Shown here piece after piece: positions 37,101 through 48,420 of a DNA stretch of 64,000 bases. How positions within the stretch are numbered: the stretch's first letter is position 1; each line of letters begins with the position of its first letter. The notes beneath the pieces are model-generated. The model was not told the DNA's origin, did not search any database, and saw only the letters and a list, made by a program, of their open reading frames with translations. The translations under genes and the position numbers were made by a program. Source of the DNA: Cardiocondyla obscurior (lineage: Eukaryota > Arthropoda > Insecta > Hymenoptera > Formicidae); the NCBI RefSeq assembly GCF_019399895.1, contig NC_091864.1, positions 3,388,001 to 3,452,000 on the forward strand. The letters run 5' to 3'.

Positions 37101-39540
37101 TACATTAAGAAAAAAAAAAAAATAAAATAAAATAATAATTATAATAATATTAATAATACAAATAACATAGTAATTATAATTTTGCTTCTAAATGCGATTA
37201 AGAATTTACGTTTAAGCCGATATGTCGAATTTTCGTTACAAGCTAGTACTAATTGATGAAAATTGATGACGAAGGAAATTCATTAGTAATACATAACAAG
37301 CGCTAATTAAATAGCCTCGAAACCCCGTCTATGCTACACGGCGGACGCTTTACAATAATTACTCAGTCAGATAATTAATCCTCGAATACCGAAATTCGAT
37401 GCATTTCCTATACGGACAGATGTATTGCGAAGGGATCTAAAACGACACGACGCCTCGGGACACATGGCATCCCTCCGACACGTTCCTGTAAACGGAACAC
37501 GTAATGAGCGCGTGTGTATGCTGTAAACTGCGACGTTCTGTTTCCATGCGACGAAGAACTTTCTGTCCTGATGCGTTCTCGAGTAAAAAAAAAAAAAAAA
37601 AAAAACTTTTCCACTAAAAAGTTCCATAAGACGTATGACGTTATCGCGTTCGTTAAGGAAAACGTTTTGCTCTTCTTGTGCGACGCGTATCAGTCTGTAC
37701 GAGAAAACATTCGGTCTAAATGAGGGATAGTCTAACGTCGAGCGAATTTAATCAAGCTAATCCGCAGTTGTCAGAAAAGTTTTAACGACGGTAGTGGAAA
37801 TCATTCTACAATAATTTCATGATACGTATGTAAAACAATTTGCAGTTATAATTTGTGCAGCTATAATACATTAGAAAAAGAGAGATAAAGGGAGAAAGAG
37901 AGAGAGAGAGAGAGAGACAGGTAGACAGAATAGAATCGATTCTGAAGAGACTTTGAGAGATAAGACTCGCGATTGGAGGACAAGAGCGGACGGCAGAGGA
38001 GTGGCAGGAAGGACGGCAGATAAGAACTCGCGCTTTCTCAGGGGAAAATCGATCTTCTTTTTTGTTCGTGAATCGGAGATGTCCCGAAAGAGCGTCCTCC
38101 CATTCCTCTATCTGCTCCTTCAGTCGCGATCTGGATTTTCTGCAGGAGCAGCCGAATCGATGCGCCTCTAAACCCTCGACCTCCCCGACGATCCACGCGG
38201 AGGAACCGGGACATATACAGTGGGCGCGGACAGGATTTTCCGGCGTCCGTGGAGCCCGCGGGGGAGGGGCGGGGGAGAAGGGAGAAGGGTACAAGAGGCC
38301 GGCACTTTAATTGCGGCAATTAAGAATGCAGATAGATGCGGCGAAAGTACCACAGATCCGCAGTCTTCATTAACATTCGCTAAATCGTACATCCCCGCTC
38401 GTTAGTGCGCCTCCGAATAGTCTTCCGAGGCAAGTCTTTTCGCTCGTTTATCTACCGTCTCTGCCGTCTTGCGCTTTTTTACGCGCGACAATTTCTCTCG
38501 GACGGTCCTTTATTTCGTTCTCGCGACTCGAGCGGCGCCTCGGAGTTTTCTCCACGTTCCGCGTTTATGCGTATTTTAACAAAAATCGCGGCCGATGACT
38601 TTGACGACTATATCCGCTCGCGCGACATTTCTTTCCCTCGCGCCACCGAAAAGAAGCATGGGGTTTCCTCCAGCGGAGATTTTCCCTAAGCTCGTTATCC
38701 CTGCGTACGCCGAATCCGAAGCGCTCGTGCGCGAGATCCGAATTCGTAAGACAATTTAGCGTGCAATAATATTCCTTCTCTAAGAGGCGGCCGCTTAACG
38801 CATCAATAATATTCATGGCAAGTAAGTAGACGTGCTTCTGTGTGCGCGCCGCGCGGTGTGCACGTAGACGGCGGGGAGCGCGTGTCTCGGAAGCTATGAA
38901 TTTCACAGCCCTATTCGGACGGCTCTGTGGCAATCGATACTAACATTAAACACAATAGGGCGATATTCCCGGCCGTTGAACGAAGCGATGGGTCCACTCG
39001 TCCTTCGTTACTTAATCTGCAGACATTGCGCATACATATACGTACAAGTGCGAGTCTTGTTTCGCCGTGAAACAGCAGCGGTGGCGCTTCTACGTGGGTA
39101 ATTTGGTTAAATTGTTGTAATTGCTGCAATTGCTAGACGGTGATAGGGTGGCGGCGGGAGAGGAAGAGGAGAGACCGGGGGAGCGAACGAGACGTCGCAG
39201 AATGCATTCTATTCGGTAACGCGCATTCCCCGTATTGCAGTAACCCGAACGCTATTAGCGTATATTAATAAACCCTAAGAGCGCGCGCGATGAACGGGCA
39301 AATACGATTACGGGGGGAATTAATTACGGATTCGCTGTCGGGTAATTCGTCGGCTACCTACGTGCATCGTAACCGAGCGAAAAACAGATGGATGGCAAGG
39401 GCGCTGCAGCGAACGTGCGGCCACCAAGCCCACCTATATTTGCACGGCGAGCGTTCGTAATCAAACGTACTTTCCGCCAGCCGTAAGCTTACCTCGATAA
39501 ACTAAATTTCCATTGTTGTTTAATTTCGAAATCTATCGAG
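37101..39540. other. Non-coding; AT segment, AG repeat
   Basis: An AAT/AAAAT-rich stretch lies at 37110-37165, an A run near 37586-37605 and a (AG)10 run at 37897-37917. The 162-codon frame at 37806-38294 (-) translates the AG repeat as a Leu/Ser run and shows no domain. Confidence 0.5.
37897..37917. repeat. (AG)10 microsatellite
   Basis: Ten AG units plus a final A. Confidence 0.9.
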
Positions 39541-41330
39541 AATATTTTAACGTGCTAGATTTAAAAAAATTTAAGGAAATAAAAAATTTTTTGTAATTAT
39601 AAAAAAGAAGAAAAAAAAAATAAAAAGTTAGTCTTCGTGATTTTATTGATAAAAGGCCAATATCAAATTGGCGAAAATATCTATAGCCGTAAGGATTTGT
39701 AGCTGACTGGAGACAGTATTATGAAACAAACAGAGAACGTGACAGGCGTATTAAAATCCCATGGGACATAAAGCTGTCATGTTGGCCGCGGTGGGATACA
39801 AGCTGACATTAAGCGCGCAATAAAGTCGAGAAGAACGGCGGCGCGGGATACAACTGGCCGGTTAGAATTTTACGGTTTTACGTAACACCAGGGCGAAACA
39901 CTTACGGGTGTCGGAAGATAGGTAAAGTGCGAAATACTTAATTCCATCGCGCATAATCACCGTCGCCCTTTTAGCCTGCCGTCTCTCCCTCCTCTTGCTT
40001 TGCAAATTTCCCCCGAACTACCTTCGACCACTTTTCGCGTGAGAAGTGACACTTCGGCGCGCCCGTGTATCTTGCCTGCATTAAACGTTCGAATATCATG
40101 CGAATTCGCGTCGCGGCAAGTACCAGAACGATCATTATACAACGACACTGCGCTAAAGAGGTCGTATCTGAGTGTCGAGCATTATACGAGGCACTCAATT
40201 CCCAGGGCGTAACTCTGTATCTCAATTGCCGTCGCGCCCGTCGCTCGCGATAAAAATGCCGTTGGACGTTTATAAAGCGTCGCGCTTAATAAAACGCCAC
40301 GTGAAGGTACCGAAAGTCAGAGAGAACGAGCGAGCTGCGACAATATGTTCTTAACTCGATTCGCCACCTGCCCCGCCCGTCGCCCGCCACGGTCGCGGTT
40401 TGGTCCTCGCACGCGTAATTACATTCCCGATGATGTTATCAGTTTTATTGCTACCCGGGCGGATGAGGAAAGCCGGTTGCGGGGGAGGGAAGGAGGGGGG
40501 GAACGAGGGAAAGGAAGATACGAGGAGAGAAGGGCCAGAAAGTGCGACGATCGGGGCGAGGGGCCGAAGGGCAGGCGCGACAAGGGCGAGGGAGAGCGAA
40601 AGAGAGAGTGGAACACGACATCTACCATTGCCACGAGGAAATTTGACTTTCAGATTGGGGTTGCGCGAGCCAGCGGACCCAGAGGAGGGAGCGGAGGGTA
40701 CGAGTCCTACATAGGGTCGTTGTGCATCACGTCGGTGTCCGTGTATTAGAGGGAGGGAGTGTGTGATGTGTGCCGAGGCAAGGGAAGAGCGCGGGTGATT
40801 CAGCGCGATAGGGATGGGAGTACTGCACCCGGGTCGTTAGAGCTCCTAATGAGATCTCCTCCTCCTCTCTCGTCTTTCTGGATTCTGTCTCGGTTTCTCC
40901 TCTCTTTCTCTCCTTTTCCTCCCTTAAGCCCGTTTCACTCTCGTCTCTCCGCTTGGATTCTGCACCCTTCTCTTTTCGTCTCTCTCTTTCTGCGCCAGCT
41001 ATCCAGTAACCCCTCAACCTCCGATTCCCTCCCTCTTTCCCCGATACTTCTCTGCGCTCCTCGTCACCGTTTTCGACCTTCTAGGTTTGTCTTCTATCCC
41101 CACCACGTGGTCCTTCACCCGTAGAAACGACTGCGCGTCTTTATTCCCTATATGCGGGACAGAGGCCGTAACGTAATCGTCCGGTTAAAGGGGTCGTTCT
41201 TGCTACACCGGGGGCAAGCCCTCTCCAAATGGCCACTGTGCCACTGCAACGCCGATATAGACTCCATACGGTTAACAAGAGAGCAAGAGAGCACTACGAG
41301 GTAGTTCAAATTTACACCCTCGACAATTCA
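39541..41330. other. Non-coding; purine-rich then pyrimidine-rich domains
   Basis: The plus strand is purine-rich at about 40475-40620 and pyrimidine-rich at about 40855-41110, an abrupt strand switch. A G4 motif is at 40481-40509. The frames here (40345-40749, 40727-41124) are translated low-complexity DNA. Confidence 0.5.
40481..40509 (+). other. G-quadruplex motif
   Basis: G runs of 5, 3, 7 and 3 with spacers of 1, 5 and 5 nt, at the start of the purine-rich domain. Confidence 0.6.
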
Positions 41331-41880
41331 CGATTCTATTTCAAACCAAACCTTTCTAATATTAAATTTTGTTATTATCGAAACAAAAACTTGTCAGTTT
41401 TAAAACTAATAAAGGTCGCGCAATAAATAATCCTCGCGTACCTATATATAAAATGTTTCAATTTTTTTTACAAAATTATCGAAAAATTAATATTTTATTT
41501 ATTAAAAGAAAAAAGAAAAAGAGTTTTTACGGGAAAAAAAAAAAATTAAATCTCTAAAAACGATATCCCGTGTCATTAAATTATTCAAAAGTAATCGTTT
41601 TTAATTAAAATTCCGTATAAACTACAAGTTTCAGAATTTAATATTATACATTTAATTAATCATATTAATTTACCATTAATTTGTTATATTTAAGTTACGT
41701 ATAATAGAATTTAATACGAATTAAAAAAAAAGAAACTATAGCCAGCTGTTAAATGTTATATTGTATTTAACAAAAGTTGTTTAATGCTACCGTGAAATAT
41801 CAATATTAATATATATGTGCTCTTTATGTAAATTTGCATCTACGTATTCGAATGAGATTTATCAAGACGACGGATATTGC
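41331..41880. other. AT-rich island
   Basis: Strongly AT-rich, with many TTAAT and AAATTAA words. No repeat or gene is recognised. Confidence 0.6.
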
Positions 41881-44240
41881 GCTACTCCCATTTTCATGAT
41901 ATTGTTGCGCGAGCAGCGATCGCGGAGTTAGCATTCTACACGGCTGAATTTAGTTTTACTTTCTGGAAGCGTTTCTATCCCACGGTAAACTCCTCGTGGT
42001 ATTCTACCGCTGCAGCGGTAATCCCTTCAACGTCCACTTCCGCAACGCTCCTTCGGCTTCATTCCGGACTTTCTAGTCCCGCGTCTTCAATCCCTACTTC
42101 AGAAGCTTTTCCCCGCTCGTAGCGAGGGAACTATCTTTATTCTTATATACGTAACGAAATCATTGCAGTTAAAGAACTCGCTTGTTTTACAATTTACACC
42201 GACAAACGCAAAGAGCGTCTCCTTCCCAGAAAATTGCTAGTGTTGCCCTAATAATGACACGGGATTCGGTGCAACGTTTATTTTTTAAATCATTATGTTA
42301 CAAAGATCTTTACCAGTATTTTACAACTGCAATTTTTGTTGTATTAAAAAGAAATAAAAATTTTCTTTTTTCTTTTTTCCTTTTTCTTTAGAGTTGCTGT
42401 TTGCGTCGAGGCCAAAAGGCCGGGCGATTCGCGACACAAGTTAGAAAAACTAAACTCTCGAGTCTCAAGTATCGTAATGATGCATTTATTAACCGATATT
42501 CATTTGCGCGTAGAAGATGGCCCATAAAATCGCGGACACCCGAGTGTCCACGTGCTAATTCTGGCAACGGTATAAAATACATTAATTAATCAAGCCGCGA
42601 TTTCGTTTCCGTTGGTAACCCGCGCGAAAATAAAGTGTTAAATTAAACGCTATTTATACGCGCCGGAATTTTTATCCCCGTCGTACGACACGGGCACCGT
42701 GAGTTCTTAATTTAAGCCGAACTGAATAAATTTAGAGCAAAAGAGCATTGTTTCCGTGACGTGAAGAACCTTGTGGAAATATTTCACGGTATAACGCCGT
42801 TCTACGTCAGCGCGAACAGCTCGCGCGTAAATCTACGACAAAGTATAGCCGGTATTTCGTTCGAGATGGACGTTTTGAGCGAGTTGACTTATATACTCTT
42901 ATCACGGCACGCCCCACACTTTCTTCCACGTGGATACAATTATTTTTGTTCGCACGCAATAACGCCTTAAAATAGAGCGCGAGGTGGAATCGCGTGGAGG
43001 AGGGGTGTTTCGCTCGGGGCGTTTGCCACCACGTGTCGTTATATTTAGACACCCCCGTGTCGCCGACGAAAGAAATGGTACAGCTGTTGAGGCGGCCGTA
43101 CGGAAAATTCACGAAATGTTTTCCGTCAACGTCAGCAAGTTTCTCGCGAAGAAAAAAAAACCTGCGGAACTAAAGTTTTGCAAATGTACGATTCGAACGC
43201 TTACTTAGCCACGTGATAATAAAATTAAATAAAATAATTCGTCAGTGTTATCGCTCAAAAAGCAAATATTGCAAATATAGACGAGCAAAAAAAAAAAAGG
43301 AAAAAAAATACAAGTAAAATATGCGTTTTCACGCGATTTAAATGGCATTATGCGCGCTCACAACGTGAAAACGTGTCGGAAAATGAAAACACTATACAGC
43401 GTTACGTGGCGGCACAGAGTTCTCTTTTTTCCGCAGCGGTGATTTGTCCATTCGTGCAATACTACCAGAACCCGAGCTGTAATTGCGCGACCGAAGGTTT
43501 ACGATTGCGAACGGCATCGACGTGCACGGTCGCGTATATTGAAGAAAACGAGGCGTTAACCGGAAATTCAATCTTTAAATTAACGCTCGGCCGCATGGTC
43601 ACCGCAAACGCCGCGCGAGCAAAAAAAAGAAAAAAACAAAAAATATATATAGTCAGCTACAACCGCGAAGAATACGGCGAATTTTTGTGACGATTATTTA
43701 AACTCTATCCGAGCACGGAGTATCATTTTTTTCGGAGCTACAATCCCGCGTGGTTGGAAAATAAAAACGATGGGCGTAAAAGAGGGGTTTAAAGGGCAGA
43801 TTTTCGGACTCACGTCGGGCATTCGGTCGCCTCACCTCCTCCCCTCCCTTCTCAGTTTCACTTTAATTTTAGTTTATTCGAAACTCAAATATTTGTCGGG
43901 ACATTTATCCTTCGAAGCGGGCACGAGAACAAAATGAGGAGAACTGCCGCTCGTTTATTCGCGCGGCAATAAGGCTGATTTCATCGCCGTGAATGCGATT
44001 ACGCGCGCGGACGGACGCGCTGAATCGCATTAAGAAGACGTACCATCCCGCGGTTGGCCGAACTTTTTGGTCTCACTTGCGCGCGAAACGTGCCAGCGAT
44101 ACAGTTGACATTGGGAGAAGTAGATTTTCAGATCCAGTCCGTGCCAGAAATAAAAAAGAGAGAGAGAGAAAAAAAGATAAAAAAAGACCATAACTGCGTA
44201 AAGATAGATGAAGGCTTACGAGATTATATTCGCGGCGTAG
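41881..44240. other. Non-coding; strong acceptor-like site at 42391
   Basis: A nearly pure pyrimidine tract at 42361-42389 ends in TTTAG at 42391, followed by 65 open codons to a stop at 42589. This is treated as a weak exon candidate in the findings. The remainder is CpG-rich with A-rich patches near 43287-43310 and 43619-43652. No gene is recognised. Confidence 0.45.
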
Positions 44241-44527
44241 ACACGTCCCTACTTCCGACTTCGTAGTTAAAATAACTCTTCGTAAATTAGATAAAAGTAC
44301 GCGAGGCCCAAAGAAACTAAAAGATTTAAAAATTAAATTTTATAGTTATACATATATGTAAATATATCTCAGTGATTAATTTCACGATAGCAATAAACCA
44401 CTTGCTCGTGTTATAAATGACAACGATTCCGAGTGCTCTTGTAGATTATTTTACGTTCTTCAAACGATTTTTCGTAATCGCGATGTCCTCGCACGCGAAT
44501 AAGTGTCGAAGTCGTCGACGTGAGAAC
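44241..44527 (+). repeat. Left inverted arm, 287 bp
   Basis: It begins ACACGTCCCTACTTCC and contains a short open frame from 44417 whose first ~37 codons are nearly the same as a frame in the other arm (MTTIPSALVDYF, then HANKCRS). The shared peptide simply reflects DNA identity; no protein family is recognised. Confidence 0.9.
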
Positions 44528-45980
44528 TCACGTGAAGTATACTTCTCAACTCTTCCGGCACCGACCCACCCGTTGACATGGGTGGGGTCCCTCGCGAAGA
44601 AGCCGTAGCTCGCACGCAAATTTTTATTCGATGTACCAGAAAACTCGATTCTTGGGTAGGTTAGGGGGCTCTCTAAAGCCTTTTCGCGGAACTTCAACGC
44701 GTTAAAGAATAAACCGAATTAACTGACTTTTTAAAGCATTAAATGTCTAAATATAAAAGTTGCGGGCGATAGCGTGCGGAGTATCTAAGTGCTACGAGAT
44801 GTACCTATCCCGCTCTTTAATAAACTGCTAATGCGAAAGATCGATCATGCTCGCGCTTGCTCGAGAAGGAACTTTCAAGGCGCTACTAAAATTATAGATT
44901 TTAATCGTAACTAATCGCCGCGATAATCGACCGTATTTCTTTCGGCCGTTCGTCTCTCGCGTGCTACAACACGTCGGGATAATTTAGAAACTGCCAAAAG
45001 GAGAAAAGGACGAAAAGATGGAAAAGAATCTATCCCGTCGGTCGTAAATCATTTAATTGTTATCCCAAGAAATTAATATAATTAAATTAATGTTCAAATC
45101 TAATAACGCGCGCGATGCTGCACGCTCTGTAATCTCTGATACGTTTGAAAAATAACATGTTTCGACAGTGCAATTTCATACATTAAAAAAATTTGCTGCG
45201 CGACAAATTTACCAACGAATATCAGATTTTAGAATGAGTGGGACGGGTGCGGAGAACTCGCTTAGCAGTAAAATAACAAAATTTTAGCTCGGCGGAAATA
45301 AAAATGTGGCCAGAAGTACAAAATTGATATTCCAATAAATTCTTCAACGATGCAAACGAAATAATAAGATGGAAATGATCGTAATTAAGTTAGCGGCCGT
45401 TTCAATTCCAGGCAGACGTTTCGTGTTCATTTTTTTTTCTTTCTTTTTTCCCCCTTTTTTTTTTTAAACGCGCGGAGTGAGAGTAGTATAGCATAATAAC
45501 GATAATAATAATTAAGCGAAGCATCATCTCTGACGAAAGCACGATATTCCGTACGTTTCCTCCCCGAGCTTTAGCAGAAAACGTTCAAACGCGCACGACC
45601 GTCCGATTAAAAACTCTAACAGCTTTGACCCAGAAAGAAATTGCCTCGTTACGATGTCATTAATTCAAAACGGTTTAATTAGTGTACCTTTGCAGCGGTT
45701 CGTCCGCGAGTTGCCTTCGTGTTGATTAGACACAAATAAAACACGTTCCAAAATTGTTCGTAAAGCTTATTTAATTCCTCCGAAGTAGCCGTGAGATGCA
45801 TTTTACGCGAATTTACGATGCCCTCTCGTCGTCAACGCAAACTTATTTCCCATTTAACGCGCAACGGAAAGATTGAGCTTTAACGACAAATTGTTCATAA
45901 TTACCATTTCCAGACGATTCTCGTTTCTATTTTTTTTTTTTTTTTTGCACAAGGGCGCTTATGAAATTACTGCGACGCAG

Positions 45981-46009
45981 AAAAATGGACAAAACTTTTG
46001 TCCACTTTT
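45981..46009. repeat. Near-perfect palindrome inside the element
   Basis: TGGACAAAA-C-TTTTGTCCA is perfect over 9 bp per arm with a 1-nt centre. It extends to 13 of 14 paired bases when the flanking A and T runs are counted. Confidence 0.85.
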
Positions 46010-46076
46010 TCGTAGCTCGAAACGAGGCACAAAACGGCGAGTGGAATGACGGAGGAGTGCAAAAAAATGATCGTCC

Positions 46077-46363
46077 GTTCTCACGTCGATGACTTCGACA
46101 CTTATTCGCGTGCGAGGACACCGCGATTACGAAAAATCGTTTGAAGAACGTAAAATAATCTACAAGAGTACTCGGAATCGTTGTCATTTATAACACGAGC
46201 AAGTGGTTTATTGCTATCGTGAAATTAACCGCTGAGATATATTTACATATATGTATAACTATCAAATTTAATTTTTAAATCTTTTAGTTTCTTTGGGCCT
46301 CGCGTACTTTTATCTAATTTACGAAGAGTTATTTTAACTACGAAGTCGGAAGTAGGGACGTGT
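46077..46363 (-). repeat. Right inverted arm, 287 bp
   Basis: Reverse complement of the left arm with six substitutions. Just outside it, AGTAGGGACGTGTAGGGAAG shows an imperfect ~10-bp tandem of the arm end. Confidence 0.9.
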
Positions 46364-48420
46364 AGGGAAGTAGGACGGTTCCTCAACTTCCCTATTAATT
46401 AATGGCACCAATGTGGGCAAAAGTGAGGTTTTTTTTTAGTCGGTAGTAGGCAACCTCGCGGTGTAAGACCTGAGTCCGACATAACCCTCTCCCTTCCCCA
46501 GGAAGCGATACTTCGCGCAATGCAATATTGTTGCGAGAGGGCACGGCGGTATTTAAAATAAATTTCATTTTATTCCACGCTTTGTGAATCCAAATATAGG
46601 ACCTGCAGCTGGGATGAACGTTAAAGGAGATTAGCGTTGCAAGAAGGGAGGAGGGTGGTGAAAAAAGAAAAAAGTTGTACGTTCCTCCGCGAGTTGCGAG
46701 GGAAAGGAAGGGGAGGGGGGCAGGAGGAGGAGGGTCTCTTCCCGTGCTTCTTGTTAATTAGACATTTCTTTGACATTTTCCCCGGCGATCTCTCCGCGCT
46801 TTCAGTTTTCGCCATTTAGCTACCGTAATAACGCTTACATTTGCTAAATGCGGAGACTGTATGCACGGTAATGCTATTGACGTCCTAATATAATGGTGGC
46901 TAGCTGGACCCGGTCGGGAAGATATGCCAGTTGGATACTTTACCTCCGCACCTTTCGGAAACGTCTTTGACTACGTAATTGCGCGTTACGGCCGCCGTAC
47001 CTGGTCTTGAGAATAAAAGGTGCAGCGGCGGCCGCCGGCATCGGTGAAAGGACTCGAAGGGGATTAAAGACAAGGAGCTATGACAAGACTTTCAGCCTGA
47101 AGTTGGCAAGGACGGGCGACGGGCGTTGAAGGGATTAGAGCGCAGCGGATCGAGGGCGTGGGTGGGTTTAGAGAAGGATCAAAAGCATCCGGTAGTAGAA
47201 AAACAGCAGCGGACATCGCGCTTAGCGTTACCGGGGGGCTCATCATCGTTCCGAGTGGTAGTCGAGTACACGAATTATCCATGCGATAGAATCGTTCCGT
47301 TGCTCGAGCCCGTTAAAACGAATTAAACTAGTTTGCCGCGGGGATATCGCGAGTCGCGCGAACTTTTTTTTTTCCGCGGTCACGAGCGAAACGTGTTCTC
47401 GAAGGGCCGCTCTTCACCGGGTGCTCTCCGGGTAAAAATTCAGAAATCAATCGGCGGGGAACGGGGCGATTCCGCTTTTTGCGAGTCTCAATGTGTCACG
47501 CTTATCGAAAATCGTTCGCCAAACGGCGGACGTCGGCCGGAATTGAAATCCTTTAGCGGGCACGGCCCATGATATATAACTGACCTACAAGAAAGATATT
47601 TGCTCGATGAAAGAAGGGTGAGACGAGAAGGATGAGGAGAGCAAGAGACCGTTCCTTCCTCCGTATATGTACGTAGCGTTGCGCGAAAAGGGAAAATAGC
47701 TACACTCACGCTTATATCGTCGGTACGTGCTCAAACGCAAAAGTAATCTCTCCTGTCACCCGTCGCTCTTCGGTAAAATACTTGATGAATCCTCACCCGT
47801 GGAGGCGTTTTTATCGACGTTATCCCAAGGGAGAGCCTCACGTCGGCCCCTCTATCCGGAATTTTTTTTTTTTTTTTCACGACACCCCTTACCGCTACTT
47901 TCCACACCTCTCCGAAGGTTTCGATATTCGATTAAAAGCCATTTGAAACGTTTGCGCTACAAAAGTATCGTGAACGACAGAAGGTTATAATAAAAAAAAA
48001 AAATAATAATAATAGATAAAAAAAGAGCGCGAGATAACGGAGGTACGCGAGAGATTGTGAGCCAAAAAGAACATAAAGGACGCGCCGCAAAGACGAAAGA
48101 GAACCGCATGGTATCGGTGGATCGTCCTCGAAATTCGAGAGTGGAACGTGATAGTCCACTTTTGTCCGTGATAGTGCGAGCGGAACTCGCGCCATTCTTC
48201 CGCAAATGAAAAATGTCAGATCGATCGCGACAAATGCCGCGAGACATTCTTTTCTATGTGACATTTAATTAATCCCCCCTTGGCCGCCACCCTTTGCTAT
48301 TTTCGCGCAAACATACCACGCTTGAGATTAATCGCGGTATAAGCATATTGTTCACGGTACGGCTTTACCAAGGGTGCGACGATGGCTAAGCGGAATTCGT
48401 GATGTAAAAAAGAACGATTT
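46364..48420. other. Non-coding, CpG-rich
   Basis: A G-rich purine patch lies at 46700-46732, a T run near 47862-47877 and an A run followed by AAT units near 47992-48015. The open frames are not recognised. Confidence 0.5.

Larger units (their letters stand above)
44241..46363. mobile_element. Inverted-arm element, possibly a non-autonomous DNA transposon
   Basis: Two 287-bp arms (44241-44527 and 46077-46363) are reverse complements with 6 mismatches, about 98% identity, around a 1549-bp interior. The outer end of each arm reads ACACGTCCCTACTTCC. A TA occurs close outside each end (44238-44239 and 46363-46364), but it lies next to the arm differently on the two sides, so a TA target duplication is only suggestive. 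No transposase frame is seen inside. It could also be a local inverted duplication or an assembly artefact. The high arm identity points to a recent origin. Confidence 0.55.
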
